Source: Streptomyces sp. OfavH-34-F (GTDB taxonomy: Bacteria; Actinomycetota; Actinomycetes; Streptomycetales; Streptomycetaceae). Taken from it: DNA of 64,000 bases. Numbering within the stretch: the first letter of the stretch is position 1; the number at the start of each line of letters is the position of its first letter. Made by a program: the position numbers and the translations under genes. This document shows positions 27,394-36,543 of this stretch, piece after piece. The DNA is taken from contig NZ_JAKRGC010000004.1 in assembly GCF_022347745.1 (NCBI RefSeq), positions 20,895 to 84,894 on the forward strand. The letters run 5' to 3'. The notes under the pieces are model-generated. The model saw only the letters and a list, made by a program, of their open reading frames with translations, was not told the DNA's origin and made no database searches.

Positions 27394-29094
27394 GTGGCGG
27401 AACGTAGCACGGCTGCCGTCGACGTGGCCGCAGACAGCGGGGACGAGCCGCTGACCGCCAAGGCGGACGAGGCCACGACCGACGGGACGGCAGAAGCGCA
27501 GGACTCGGCGGGCACGGACTCCTCGGAGAAGAACGGCGGGCAGACCGCTTCCGAGGCGTATCCGGCCGCCCCGGATCTGCACAGCGGACACAGACTGGCC
27601 CGCCGCTACCGGCTGGAGGAGTGCGTCACCCGGCTGGACGGCTTCAGCAGCTGGCGGGCCGTGGACGAGAAGCTGCGCCGCGCGGTCGGCGTCCACCTCC
27701 TCACCGCGGACCACCCCAGGGCACGTGCCGTCCTGGCCGCCGCCCGGTCCGCCGCCCTGCTGGGCGACCCGCGCTTCGTCCAGGTCCTCGACGCCGTCGA
27801 GGAGGACGACCTCGTCTATGTCGTCCACGAATGGCTTCCCGACGCCACCGAGCTGACGGCGCTGCTCGGCGCCGGTCCGATGGACGCCCATGACGCCTAC
27901 CAGCTCGTCAGCCAGGTCTCCCAGGCCATGGCCGCCGCCCATCGCGAGGGCCTGGCCCACCTCCGGCTGACGCCGGGCGCGGTGCTGCGCAGTTCGTCCG
28001 GCCAGTACCGCATCCGGGGCCTCGCGGTGAACGCCGCCCTGCGGGGGATCACCTCCGACGGCCCCCAGCGCGCCGACACGGAGGCCATCGGCGCCCTGCT
28101 GTACGCCGCGCTGACCCAGCGCTGGCCGTACGAGAGCGACGCCTACGGGCTCACCGGGCTGCCCAAGGGCATGGGCCTGCTCCCGCCCGACCAGGTGCGG
28201 GCGGGAGTGCACCGGGGGCTCTCCGAGATCGCCATGCGGGCCCTCGCCAACGACGGGGCCACCGCGTCGCGCCAGGAACAGCCCTGCACGACCCCGGACG
28301 AGCTGGCCAAGGCCGTGGCGGCCATGCCCCGCATCCGGCCGCCCGAGCCCGTCTTCACCGCCCCGCCCGAGTACCAGCGGACCACCTACCAGCAGGGAAC
28401 GTACGGCAGGCCGGCCGGGCCCGGCGCCGGAGTGACCCAGCCCGTCGTCCCGGTGCCTCCCGCACCCCTGCAGAGCCGCACCGGAAGGGCCCTGAAGTGG
28501 GCTGTCTCCGCTCTGCTGATCGCCGCTCTGGGCCTGGGCAGCTGGCAGCTCGCCGAAACGCTCATCGACCGGAACAACAACTCGGGCAGCGACCCCGGCA
28601 CCACCCAGACCAATCCGCGGAACAACGACGCCCCGCCGGTCGAGAAGAGCAAGCCTGTCCCGATCGTCGGCGCCCAGGACTACGACCCGCTCGGCGCCGA
28701 CGGCAGTGAGAAGCCCCAGAGCATAGGAAATGTCTACGACGACGACCCCAGTTCGTACTGGAATACGGACGGCTATTACTCCGCCGACTTCGGCAGGCTG
28801 AAGGAAGGCGTCGGGGTCGTCCTCGATCTCGGCAAGACACAGCGGGTCGGCACGGTGGACGTGTCCTTCCTCGGCGGCCCCACGTCGGTCGAGTTGCGGA
28901 CCACCGACGGTGCCACGGTGCCGAGCATGCCCAACGGCTTCGAGAAGGCCGCGCAGGGATCGGGCACCCAGGTGTCGCTCAAGCCGGCCAAGCCCGTAGA
29001 GGCTCGGTACCTGCTCATCTGGCTCACCCAGCTCCCGCCGACCAACGAGGGGAACTTCCGCGGGAAGATCTCGGACATCAAGGTCACCAGCTGA
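27394..29094 (+). CDS. Transmembrane pseudokinase with extracellular sugar-binding-like domain
   Basis: A 566-residue protein: a kinase-like domain (about residues 65-315), a transmembrane helix WAVSALLIAALGLGSWQL near residue 370, and an external beta-sandwich resembling F5/8C (galactose-binding) domains (SADFGRLKEGVGVVLDLG). The kinase-like part lacks catalytic residues: no VAIK-type lysine (VGVHLL), HLRLTPG in place of HRDLKP, and RIRGLAV where DFG would be. It is a pseudokinase. In Mycobacterium the same domains are the C-terminus of MviN. The GTG start at 27394 is used; it follows murJ. Confidence 0.87.
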   Translation: MAERSTAAVDVAADSGDEPLTAKADEATTDGTAEAQDSAGTDSSEKNGGQTASEAYPAAPDLHSGHRLARRYRLEECVTRLDGFSSWRAVDEKLRRAVGVHLLTADHPRARAVLAAARSAALLGDPRFVQVLDAVEEDDLVYVVHEWLPDATELTALLGAGPMDAHDAYQLVSQVSQAMAAAHREGLAHLRLTPGAVLRSSSGQYRIRGLAVNAALRGITSDGPQRADTEAIGALLYAALTQRWPYESDAYGLTGLPKGMGLLPPDQVRAGVHRGLSEIAMRALANDGATASRQEQPCTTPDELAKAVAAMPRIRPPEPVFTAPPEYQRTTYQQGTYGRPAGPGAGVTQPVVPVPPAPLQSRTGRALKWAVSALLIAALGLGSWQLAETLIDRNNNSGSDPGTTQTNPRNNDAPPVEKSKPVPIVGAQDYDPLGADGSEKPQSIGNVYDDDPSSYWNTDGYYSADFGRLKEGVGVVLDLGKTQRVGTVDVSFLGGPTSVELRTTDGATVPSMPNGFEKAAQGSGTQVSLKPAKPVEARYLLIWLTQLPPTNEGNFRGKISDIKVTS

Positions 29095-29221
29095 CGTCCA
29101 CGCGCACAAAACAATCGGATTCCCCGCGCCCGCAGAATAGTGGAATCCCCCTTTACGCAATTTCCACCATGCGGTCATCCTCGCCGTTTACTTTCCGGCG
29201 GGGATCGGTTTGAATGCACGG

Positions 29222-29983
29222 ATGGCGACAGCTGAGGGGGGAGACCGCAAGCCTTACGCCGTCGACGCTGACGCCGACGCGACGAGCGATGCGGACCTCC
29301 TCGCCCATCACGTCGCCGGTGACCCCGAAGCCTTCGGCGAACTCGCGCGTCGCCACCGCGACCGGCTCTGGGCCGTGGCGCTGCGCACACTGGGCGACCG
29401 GGAAGAGGCCGCCGACGCCGTCCAGGACGCCCTGGTGTCCGCCTTTCGCGCCGCCCACACCTTCCGCGGCCAGTCCGCCGTCACGACGTGGCTGCACCGC
29501 ATCACGGTCAACGCCTGCCTGGACCGGGTCCGCAAGGCCGCCTCGCGGAAGACCTCGCCGGTCGACGACCCGGAGCGGCTGGACCAGCTCCTGGAGCCCC
29601 ACGAGTCGGCGGAGGCACCGGCAGAGCGCCACGCTCTCCACCGCGAACTCCTGGCGGCTCTGGCCACGCTCACCGCCGAGCAGCGCGCAGCCCTCGTCCT
29701 GGTGGACATGCAGGGGTACCCCGTGGCGGAGGCCGCCCAGATCCTCGACGTGCCCGTGGGCACCGTGAAGAGTCGGTGCGCCAGAGGCCGCGCCCGCCTG
29801 GCCCCACTGCTGACTCATCTCCGCAGCGACGGAGGTGACCGGCAGCCGGCCGCCGGACCGGAAGGGAACCGGACCCGCAGACCATCCGTCCCACCGGCAG
29901 CCGGACCACGGGACTCAGTCCGGCCACGAGACACGGACACCAGCGGTCCCACAGCGATGAAGGGCGGAGGTGGACACCGATGA
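29222..29983 (+). CDS. sigM: ECF RNA polymerase sigma factor SigM
   Basis: An extracytoplasmic function sigma factor of about 253 residues. Region 2 is DPEAFGELARRHRDRLWAVA with REEAADAVQDALVSAFR (-10 recognition), and region 4 is VLVDMQGYPVAEAAQILDVP with VGTVKSRCARGRARLA (-35 recognition). A low-complexity C-terminal tail follows. The start ATG at 29222 is my choice; a TTG 12 bp earlier is possible. Its stop overlaps the start of the anti-sigma gene by ATGA. The position next to trxBA is that of S. coelicolor sigM. Confidence 0.9.
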   Translation: MATAEGGDRKPYAVDADADATSDADLLAHHVAGDPEAFGELARRHRDRLWAVALRTLGDREEAADAVQDALVSAFRAAHTFRGQSAVTTWLHRITVNACLDRVRKAASRKTSPVDDPERLDQLLEPHESAEAPAERHALHRELLAALATLTAEQRAALVLVDMQGYPVAEAAQILDVPVGTVKSRCARGRARLAPLLTHLRSDGGDRQPAAGPEGNRTRRPSVPPAAGPRDSVRPRDTDTSGPTAMKGGGGHR

Positions 29984-30951
29984 CATCAACAGCCGACACG
30001 ACCCAGCACCCGGACGTCACGGAGATCTCCGACCTGACCGAGGGGTTGCTCTCCGAGCCCCGCGCCGCAGAAGTGCGCAACCACATCGCTCTCTGCGATC
30101 TCTGCGGTGACGTTCTCGCCTCGCTGGAGGAAATCAGCGAGCTGCTCGGCGAGCTGCCCGCCCCGGAGCCCATGCCTGCGGAATTCGCCGAACGCCTTGA
30201 TGCCGCCTTGGCCGCCGAGGCGCTGACCCGGCTCACGGAAGCGCCCCAGACCGCCGATGTTTCACGTGAAACCAAGCAGCAGCCGATAGCACCGGTCCCG
30301 TCGGTCCGGCCGGAGCCGACGAACCGCCCCACCGGACACGCCCGTGCGGCTACCGGTCCAGGGCGCCGGGCCGGTCGGCACCGGCGTCGCACCGCCGTTC
30401 TCGTCGGTGCGTTCGGAGCCGCTGCTCTGGCTGGCATGGGCGTCTTCCTGCTCCAGAACACACCTGTCGCGCAGAGCAGCAGCGACGCCCCTGCATTCAG
30501 CCGGGGCGCGGCCGCAGGAAGCGACGCCACGACGTTCACCCAGTCCTCCCTCAGGGACCAGGTGCACGCTCTGCTGGAATCTCATGACGCCCCGCCCTCC
30601 ACCCAGAGCACCGGCGGCAAGGAGCAGGCCCCGTCCGTCGGGTCCAAGTCCTCCCCCCGGTCCGAGCCCCCGTCGCAGACCGCCCCTTCTGACTCCACGG
30701 CCTCCGACTCCCCACTCCGCGCTGCCTCCGTGCAGGTGCCGGAGTGCGTGGCGAAGGGCATCGGACAGGACGCCCCCGCCCTCGCCATCGAGAAGGGCAC
30801 CTACGAGGGCCTCGACGCGTTCCTCGTCGTCCTGCCCCACCCCACGGACCCGGCCAGTGTCCAGGCCTACGTGGTGGATGCCGCCTGCGTCGGCGCCGAG
30901 CCCTCCATCAAGGGAAAGCTGCTGCTGACGCACCCCTACTCCCGCCCCTGA
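29980..30951 (+). CDS. Anti-sigma factor with zinc ZAS motif, membrane anchored
   Basis: A 323-residue membrane-bound anti-sigma factor, partner of SigM. The cytoplasmic N-terminus has VRNHIALCDLC, the HxxxCxxC zinc motif of the ZAS family. After a Pro-rich stretch comes a single membrane helix (TAVLVGAFGAAALAGMGVFL) and a Ser-rich periplasmic tail ending in a small domain. An exact parS site is embedded in the reading frame, read as VSRET at 30259-30272. The 4-bp ATGA overlap with sigM indicates translational coupling. Signal sensed unknown. Confidence 0.88.
   Translation: MTSTADTTQHPDVTEISDLTEGLLSEPRAAEVRNHIALCDLCGDVLASLEEISELLGELPAPEPMPAEFAERLDAALAAEALTRLTEAPQTADVSRETKQQPIAPVPSVRPEPTNRPTGHARAATGPGRRAGRHRRRTAVLVGAFGAAALAGMGVFLLQNTPVAQSSSDAPAFSRGAAAGSDATTFTQSSLRDQVHALLESHDAPPSTQSTGGKEQAPSVGSKSSPRSEPPSQTAPSDSTASDSPLRAASVQVPECVAKGIGQDAPALAIEKGTYEGLDAFLVVLPHPTDPASVQAYVVDAACVGAEPSIKGKLLLTHPYSRP
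30259..30272. other. parS site (exact), inside anti-sigma coding sequence
   Basis: GTTTCACGTGAAAC read in frame as part of VSRET. ParB could load inside this gene. The codons are tolerated in a low-constraint linker. Confidence 0.9.
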
Positions 30952-30981
30952 CAGCGCACCGCAGCCGCCTCGGCACATCGG

Positions 30982-31007
30982 GGAATGCATCCCCCATAAA
31001 ATCCGTT
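30982..31007 (+). promoter_or_regulatory. SigR-type promoter of trxBA
   Basis: GGAAT at 30982-30986, exactly 18 bases, then GTT at 31005-31007: the consensus of the disulfide-stress sigma factor SigR (GGAAT-N18-GTT). It is 76 bp ahead of the trxB GTG. In S. coelicolor trxBA is a known SigR target, so this is the expected control. Confidence 0.85.
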
Positions 31008-31083
31008 GGGTGGGGTGAGAGTCGTTGAACCGGCCCCAGTAGGCGTGGACAGTAGGCAGTCTGCAGAGACGAGGAAGAAACCC

Positions 31084-32049
31084 GTGAGCGACGTGCGTAA
31101 TGTGATCATCATTGGCTCGGGCCCGGCCGGCTATACGGCCGCCCTTTACACCGCGCGCGCCTCTCTGAAGCCGCTGGTCTTCGAGGGAGCCGTCACCGCC
31201 GGTGGCGCCCTCATGAACACCACCGACGTAGAGAACTTCCCCGGTTTCCAGGACGGGATCATGGGCCCGGAGCTCATGGACAACATGCGCGCCCAGGCCG
31301 AGCGCTTCGGCGCCGAGCTGGTCCCCGACGATGTGGTCTCCGTCGACCTCACCGGTGACATCAAGACCGTCACCGACACCGCGGGCACGGTTCACCGCGC
31401 GAAGGCCGTCATCGTGACCACCGGTTCGCAGCACCGCAAGCTCGGCCTGCCCAACGAGGACGCTCTCTCCGGACGCGGCGTCTCCTGGTGCGCGACCTGC
31501 GACGGCTTCTTCTTCAAGGACCAGGACATCGCCGTGGTGGGCGGTGGCGACACCGCGATGGAGGAAGCGACCTTCCTCTCGCGCTTCGCCAAGTCGGTCA
31601 CCATCATCCACCGCCGTGACACCCTGCGCGCCTCCAAGACCATGCAGGAACGCGCCTTCGCCGACCCGAAGATCAAGTTCGCCTGGGACAGCGAGGTCGC
31701 AGGCATCAACGGCGAGCAGAAGCTGGCCGGGGTGACCCTGCGCAACACCAAGACCGGTGAGACGTCCGAGCTGGCCGTGACCGGCCTGTTCATCGCCGTC
31801 GGTCACGACCCGCGCACCGAACTGTTCAAGGGCCAGCTCGACCTGGACGACGAGGGCTACCTCAAGGTCGCCGCTCCCTCGACGCGCACCAACGTGACCG
31901 GGGTCTTCGGCGCCGGTGACGTCGTCGACCACACCTACCGCCAGGCGATCACCGCAGCCGGCACTGGCTGCTCCGCCGCACTCGACGCCGAGCGCTTCCT
32001 CGCCGCGCTCGCCGACGACGAGAAGGCCGCTTCCGCAGCCGCTGTCTGA
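31084..32049 (+). CDS. trxB: Thioredoxin-disulfide reductase
   Basis: Reduces thioredoxin with NADPH and FAD. The 321-residue protein begins at GTG 31084 with the FAD-binding [15 protein letters not shown], has the redox-active CATC in [15 protein letters not shown], the NADPH-binding [10 protein letters not shown], and the late FAD loop [15 protein letters not shown]. It lies 53 bp before trxA, behind a SigR-type promoter, giving the classical trxBA thiol-stress operon. It supplies reducing power for ribonucleotide reduction and disulfide repair. Confidence 0.97.
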   Translation: MSDVRNVIIIGSGPAGYTAALYTARASLKPLVFEGAVTAGGALMNTTDVENFPGFQDGIMGPELMDNMRAQAERFGAELVPDDVVSVDLTGDIKTVTDTAGTVHRAKAVIVTTGSQHRKLGLPNEDALSGRGVSWCATCDGFFFKDQDIAVVGGGDTAMEEATFLSRFAKSVTIIHRRDTLRASKTMQERAFADPKIKFAWDSEVAGINGEQKLAGVTLRNTKTGETSELAVTGLFIAVGHDPRTELFKGQLDLDDEGYLKVAAPSTRTNVTGVFGAGDVVDHTYRQAITAAGTGCSAALDAERFLAALADDEKAASAAAV

Positions 32050-32102
32050 CCCACGCCTCATCCACATCCCCACCCACACCCCGCGAAGTTAAGGAGGACG
32101 CC

Positions 32103-32432
32103 GTGGCCGGCGCCCTGAAGAACGTGACCGACGACACCTTCGAGCAGGATGTCCTCAAGAGCGACAAGCCGGTTCTGGTGGACTTCTGGGCTGCCTGGTG
32201 CGGCCCGTGCCGTCAGATCGCCCCCTCGCTGGAGGCCATCGCCGCAGAGCACGGCGAGATCGAGGTCGTGAAGCTCAACATCGACGAGAACCCGGCCACC
32301 GCTGCCAAGTACGGCGTCATGTCCATCCCGACGCTGAACGTCTACCAGGGCGGCGAGGTCGCCAAGACCATCGTGGGTGCGAAGCCGAAGGCCGCGATCC
32401 TTCGCGAGCTCTCGGGCTTCATCGCCGAGTAA
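32103..32432 (+). CDS. trxA: Thioredoxin
   Basis: A 109-residue thioredoxin with WCGPC active site in [14 protein letters not shown], the cis-Pro IPTLNVY segment and normal length. The GTG at 32103 is preceded by AAGGAGGA. Reduced by the TrxB encoded upstream, it keeps cytoplasmic thiols reduced and serves reductases. A large hairpin directly downstream terminates the operon. Confidence 0.97.
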   Translation: MAGALKNVTDDTFEQDVLKSDKPVLVDFWAAWCGPCRQIAPSLEAIAAEHGEIEVVKLNIDENPATAAKYGVMSIPTLNVYQGGEVAKTIVGAKPKAAILRELSGFIAE

Positions 32433-32450
32433 GGCAGCCCCGCGTCTGCT

Positions 32451-32464
32451 GTTTCACGTGAAAC
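32451..32464. other. parS site (exact), fused to trxA terminator
   Basis: GTTTCACGTGAAAC directly after trxA. Its right half also forms part of the terminator stem (32458-32495), so ParB site and hairpin share bases. Confidence 0.92.
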
Positions 32465-32495
32465 GGGCCCGTCCGTCAGGACGGGCCCGTTTCAC
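32458..32495. terminator. Terminator after trxA, overlapping parS
   Basis: GTGAAACGGGCCCGTCC (32458-32474) pairs with GGACGGGCCCGTTTCAC (32479-32495), a 17-bp perfect stem with loop GTCA, between the convergent trxA and GNAT genes. Confidence 0.85.
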
Positions 32496-32538
32496 TTTCC
32501 CCGGGGCGATCGCTCGCGCCGTGCTGGTGGACAACCCC

Positions 32539-33156
32539 TCACAACGGCCGCAGCGCGGGCTCCTTCTGCACCGCGCCGAGGAGTCGGTCCAGGGCCATCT
32601 CGACATCCTCCTTCCAGGAGAGCGTCGTGCGCAGTTCCAACCGCAGCCGAGGGTGGACCGGGTGCGGCCGTACGGTCTTGAACCCCACCGCCAGCAAGTG
32701 GTCCGCAGGAAGTACGCAGGCCGGTTCCTTCCATCGGGCGTCACCGAAGGCTTCGATCGCCTTGAATCCCCGGCGGATCAGATCCTTGGCCACGGTCTGC
32801 ACCATGACCCGTCCCAGCCCTTGCCCCCGGTACCCCGGCATGATCAACGCCGTCATCAGCTGTACGGCGTCGGAGGAGACCGGACTCGTCGGAAAGGCGG
32901 TGGCTCGCGGGACGTAGGCGGGCGGGGCGTAGAGCACAAAGCCGGCCGGTACGTCGTCGACATACAGCACACGGCCGCAGGAGCCCCATTCCAGAAGGAC
33001 TCCGGAGATCCATGCTTCCTTCTCCCGGTCGGCCGTTCCGTTCTTGACGGCGGCCTCACCGCTGACCGGGTCGAGCTCCCAGAACACGCAGGAGCGACAG
33101 CGCCGGGGGAGGTCGGGAAGGTTGTCCAGCGTGAGCGGTACGAGCCGACGCCCCAT
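32539..33156 (-). CDS. GNAT family N-acetyltransferase
   Basis: A 205-residue acetyltransferase. It starts MGRRLVPLTLDNLPDLPRRC with a CRSC pair near residue 20, and has the acetyl-CoA loop MPGYRGQGLGRVMVQTVAKD. The Cys pair and Trp residues (WELD, EAWISGVL) are shared by homologues next to parAB in other streptomycetes. The substrate is unknown. It follows parB on the same strand but is separated from it by a terminator hairpin. Confidence 0.85.
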   Translation of the reverse strand: MGRRLVPLTLDNLPDLPRRCRSCVFWELDPVSGEAAVKNGTADREKEAWISGVLLEWGSCGRVLYVDDVPAGFVLYAPPAYVPRATAFPTSPVSSDAVQLMTALIMPGYRGQGLGRVMVQTVAKDLIRRGFKAIEAFGDARWKEPACVLPADHLLAVGFKTVRPHPVHPRLRLELRTTLSWKEDVEMALDRLLGAVQKEPALRPL

Positions 33157-33261
33157 GAAGGCTGTTCCTCACTTCTCTCGCCCACCGCGTCGTGGGCGGA
33201 AATGACCTGCCACAACGCATCGTAACGACCCCTCGATCAAGCCGACACCGCGATACAGCAA

Positions 33262-33301
33262 AGGGCGGGCTGTATTCCGTGAACCGGAAACAGCCCGCCC
33301 T
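33262..33301. terminator. Terminator after parB
   Basis: AGGGCGGGCTGT (33262-33273) pairs with ACAGCCCGCCCT (33290-33301); an inner TTCCG/CGGAA stem extends it. Placed just downstream of the parB stop on the minus strand. Confidence 0.72.
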
Positions 33302-33323
33302 CAGCGTCAGAGCCCAGGTGAGA

Positions 33324-34403
33324 TCAGCCTTCGTCGTCCGCGGTCGCGTCCTCGGACTGAGCACGGTCCAGTACCCGGCCCTCGCCCGGCGCGAGACTGC
33401 CGAGGATGCGGTCCAGATCCTCCATCGAGGCGAACTCGACGACGATCTTTCCCTTCTTCTGCCCCAGATCGACCTTCACGCGCGTCTCGAAGCGATCGGA
33501 GAGCCGGGACGCCAGGTCGGAAAGCGCCGGAGAAACCCGGGCGCCCGCCCGAGGACCCTTGGCCTTCTTGGTGCTCGTGGGCCCGGAACCCATGAGCGTC
33601 ACGATCTCCTCGACGGCACGTACCGAAAGCCCCTCGGCCACGATGCGATGGGCCAGCTTGTCCTGCTCCTCGGAGTCGTCCACCGAGAGCAGGGCCCGCG
33701 CGTGGCCCGCCGACAGCACGCCGGCGGCCACCCTGCGCTGGACCGGCGCCGACAACCGCAGCAGCCGCAGCGTGTTGGACACCTGGGGCCTGGACCTCCC
33801 GATCCGGTCGGCCAGCTGGTCATGCGTGCACTTGAAGTCCTTGAGCAGCTGGTCGTACGCAGCCGCTTCCTCCAGCGGGTTCAGCTGAGCCCGGTGCAGG
33901 TTCTCCAGGAGGGCGTCAAGGAGAAGCTTCTCGTCGTCGGTGGCCCGAACGATGGCAGGGATACGCTCCAGGCCCGCCTCTCGGCAGGCCCTCCAACGCC
34001 GCTCGCCCATGATGAGCTCAAAGCGGTCTGTCCCGGTCTTCCGCACCACGACCGGCTGGAGCAGACCCACCTCCTTGATGGAGGTAACCAGTTCCGCCAG
34101 CGCGTCCTCGTCGAAGACCTCACGCGGCTGACGCGGGTTGGGCGTGATGGAGTCGAGCGGTACCTCGGCGAAGTACGCACCGGCCACGTCGCCCTCGACG
34201 CGTGCGTCGGACACCGGCGCGCTCGGCTCCGGCACCACCGGATTGGCACCCAGCGTGGTCACCTTGGCGGCGGCCACCCCGCGTTCCGTGGTGAGAACGG
34301 GCGAACCGGTTCCGGCACCGTTGGACGGCAGCTGCTTCTCCTGCGGAGCAGCAGGGATCAGGGCACCGAGCCCTCGCCCCAACCCTCGACGACGCTCACT
34401 CAC
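33324..34403 (-). CDS. parB: Chromosome partitioning protein ParB
   Basis: Binds parS and spreads as a CTP-dependent clamp; 359 residues. Family parts seen: [16 protein letters not shown] (N-terminal), [20 protein letters not shown] (CTP-binding/arginine patch), central helix-turn-helix [20 protein letters not shown], and a C-terminal dimer domain [16 protein letters not shown]. It overlaps parA by GTGA, so the two are translated together. The nine parS-like sites in this window are its likely targets around oriC, organising chromosomes for sporulation septation. Confidence 0.97.
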   Translation of the reverse strand: MSERRRGLGRGLGALIPAAPQEKQLPSNGAGTGSPVLTTERGVAAAKVTTLGANPVVPEPSAPVSDARVEGDVAGAYFAEVPLDSITPNPRQPREVFDEDALAELVTSIKEVGLLQPVVVRKTGTDRFELIMGERRWRACREAGLERIPAIVRATDDEKLLLDALLENLHRAQLNPLEEAAAYDQLLKDFKCTHDQLADRIGRSRPQVSNTLRLLRLSAPVQRRVAAGVLSAGHARALLSVDDSEEQDKLAHRIVAEGLSVRAVEEIVTLMGSGPTSTKKAKGPRAGARVSPALSDLASRLSDRFETRVKVDLGQKKGKIVVEFASMEDLDRILGSLAPGEGRVLDRAQSEDATADDEG

Positions 34404-35476
34404 TGGATCCCCTCCGAATTGCTCTGCTGACTGATCGAACCGCCCGTGTGGGCGTGCTGGCCCTCGTACTGCACCCCGACCCCTCGCAGCGCGATCTCGC
34501 GAGCCGCCTCAAGGTACGACAGCGAGCCGCTGGAACCGGGGTCGTAGGTGAGCACGGTCTGCCCGTAGCTCGGCGCCTCGGAGATACGGACCGACCGGGG
34601 AATGCTGGTCCGCAGCACCTCCTTGCCGAAGTGGCTGCGCACCTCCTCCGCCACCTGCGACGCCAGCCTGGTACGGCCGTCGTACATGGTGAGGAGGATG
34701 GTCGACACATGCAGGTCGGGGTTGAGGTGGCCTCGTACCAGCTCGACGTTGCGCAGGAGCTGGCCCAGCCCCTCCAGCGCGTAGTACTCGCACTGGATGG
34801 GGATCAGCACCTCTGCGCCGGCCACCAGCGCGTTGACCGTCAGCAGACCCAGCGAGGGCGGGCAGTCAATCAGGATGTAGTCCAGCGGCTGCTCATACGC
34901 CTGGATGGCGCGCTGAAGTCGACTCTCCCGCGCCACCAGCGACACCAGCTCGATCTCCGCACCGGCGAGATCGATGGTGGCCGGGGCGCAGAAGAGGCCT
35001 TCGACGTCCTTTACGGGCTGAACCACATCGGAGAGCGGCTTGCTCTCCACCAGGACGTCATAGATCGAGGGAACTTCGGCGTGATGGTCGATGCCCAGAG
35101 CCGTGGAGGCGTTGCCCTGCGGGTCGAGGTCCACCACCAGGACACGGGCACCGTGCAATGCCAGTGACGCAGCAAGGTTGACCGTGGAGGTGGTCTTACC
35201 CACCCCGCCCTTCTGGTTGGCCACAACCATGACGCGCGTCTGCTCGGGCCTCGGCAGCCCTTCGCCGGCACGGCCGAGGGCTTCCACCGCCAGCTGGGCC
35301 GCGCGACCGATGGGTGTGTCGTCCATCGGCGGCGGTGTTTCACGTGAAACACCGTCTCCCGCCGATTCGGTTCGGGGACCGGGGACCGGATCGGTCATCG
35401 GCCCCGCGATGTTGGCGTCGGACCGCAAGGATTCACTCTCCTCGACTTCAGGCTCGCAATGAGCAGAGCCTGTCAT
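34400..35476 (-). CDS. parA: Chromosome partitioning ATPase ParA
   Basis: Walker-type ATPase that positions ParB-parS complexes. The chosen start (ATG 35476) gives 358 residues with a hydrophilic leader; the frame continues open upstream but without family similarity. The deviant Walker A is [16 protein letters not shown] and the family Walker [21 protein letters not shown]. An exact parS site lies inside the coding sequence at 35337-35350 (read in VSRET), and a further one upstream. In Streptomyces it is induced in aerial hyphae; no promoter could be picked confidently here. Confidence 0.95.
   Translation of the reverse strand: MTGSAHCEPEVEESESLRSDANIAGPMTDPVPGPRTESAGDGVSRETPPPMDDTPIGRAAQLAVEALGRAGEGLPRPEQTRVMVVANQKGGVGKTTSTVNLAASLALHGARVLVVDLDPQGNASTALGIDHHAEVPSIYDVLVESKPLSDVVQPVKDVEGLFCAPATIDLAGAEIELVSLVARESRLQRAIQAYEQPLDYILIDCPPSLGLLTVNALVAGAEVLIPIQCEYYALEGLGQLLRNVELVRGHLNPDLHVSTILLTMYDGRTRLASQVAEEVRSHFGKEVLRTSIPRSVRISEAPSYGQTVLTYDPGSSGSLSYLEAAREIALRGVGVQYEGQHAHTGGSISQQSNSEGIQ
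35337..35350. other. parS site (exact), inside parA
   Basis: GTTTCACGTGAAAC with flanking bases extending the palindrome to about 22 bp, inside the N-terminal part of parA. Confidence 0.92.
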
Positions 35477-35622
35477 GGTTTCGGGGTCGTGAACCAGCGA
35501 GGCCCGCTCTTCTGTGGATGAAACCACTTCTGTGGACAACTCCGTAGCCCTAACGGGTCTGCGATGGGGAGGGGCGGCTGCCTCATGACCGCGACCGATG
35601 ATTCCATGCAGCAGAGAACGAC

Positions 35623-35636
35623 GTTTCACGTGAAAC
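35623..35636. other. parS site (exact), between parA and rsmG
   Basis: GTTTCACGTGAAAC located upstream of parA in the parA-rsmG intergenic stretch (35477-35717). ParB binding there could also affect the parAB promoter. Confidence 0.9.
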
Positions 35637-35717
35637 ACGATGCCTCCGCAGCGTAGCCACGGAGTCACGACACTCCGCGTGGGGCCCCCGTACGCTCCAC
35701 GCCAGGGGTTACCGCCC

Positions 35718-36434
35718 TCAGCGGCGGCGCCGTGTCCGGCTGCTTCGGGCAGCCTTGGCCCGCTTCGCGGCGAACCTCACACCCCCTGGGCTCTCCCCGA
35801 CCACCACACGAACCACCGTGGACATCGGATCGACCACTCCTTCACCGACGTGGAGCACCTCGGTCTCGACCACACCCAGCTTGCTGAGTGCGGCGCGGGC
35901 ACCGTTGATCTCCTCCTCCGCCGTGTCGCCCTTGAGCGCGAGCATCTCGCCGTAGGGCCGCAGCAGCGGCACACCCCAGCCGGCCAGTCGGTCCAGCGGT
36001 GCGACCGCACGCGCGGTGACCACATGGACGGGCTGCAGGGAGCCGAGGACCTCCTCGGCCCGGCCGCGGACGACCGTCACATGGTCGAGTCCCAGCAGCT
36101 CGACGACCTCCTGGAGGAAGTTCGTCCGGCGCAGCAGCGGTTCCAGCAGGGTGATCTTCAGGTCCCGGCGCACCAGGGCCAGGGGGATACCCGGAAGCCC
36201 TGCGCCCGAGCCGACGTCGCAGACCGTAACCCCTTCGGGGACGACCTCGGAGAGCACAGCACAGTTCAGGAGATGCCTCTCCCACAGGCGCGGGACCTCA
36301 CGCGGACCGATCAGACCGCGTGTGACTCCCGCGTCCGCCAGCAGTTCCGCGTACCGGACAGCTTCGGGAAAGTACTCACCGAATACTCTCCGGGCCTCTT
36401 CCGGCGCCTCGGGAAGCGCTACTTCCTCCGTCAC
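35718..36434 (-). CDS. rsmG: 16S rRNA (guanine527-N7)-methyltransferase RsmG
   Basis: Also called GidB; methylates G527 of 16S rRNA with S-adenosylmethionine. About 238 residues from the GTG at 36434 (an ATG 18 bp upstream is also possible). The SAM-binding motif [18 protein letters not shown] is clear, with [10 protein letters not shown] before it. Loss of this enzyme gives low-level streptomycin resistance in Streptomyces. It sits in the minus-strand block that runs from rpmH to parAB. Confidence 0.95.
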   Translation of the reverse strand: MTEEVALPEAPEEARRVFGEYFPEAVRYAELLADAGVTRGLIGPREVPRLWERHLLNCAVLSEVVPEGVTVCDVGSGAGLPGIPLALVRRDLKITLLEPLLRRTNFLQEVVELLGLDHVTVVRGRAEEVLGSLQPVHVVTARAVAPLDRLAGWGVPLLRPYGEMLALKGDTAEEEINGARAALSKLGVVETEVLHVGEGVVDPMSTVVRVVVGESPGGVRFAAKRAKAARSSRTRRRR

Positions 36435-36499
36435 GGGGGACCGTCCTTCCATACCGCACTACCGCACCATGGGTGGCTGTCTATCAGGCTGACAAAGAT

Positions 36500-36527
36500 C
36501 GGCCCCGTCTGCGAACAGACGGGGCCG
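36500..36527. terminator. Hairpin between khpB-like gene and rsmG
   Basis: CGGCCCCGTCTG (36500-36511) and CAGACGGGGCCG (36516-36527), a 12-bp perfect stem with loop CGAA, just after the khpB-like stop. Confidence 0.7.
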
Positions 36528-36543
36528 ACAGGTAAAGGGCCGG

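Noticed and set aside
29142..29147. GGAATC upstream of sigM as an ECF promoter -35
   Set aside because: No convincing -10 partner at the right spacing, so not listed as a promoter.
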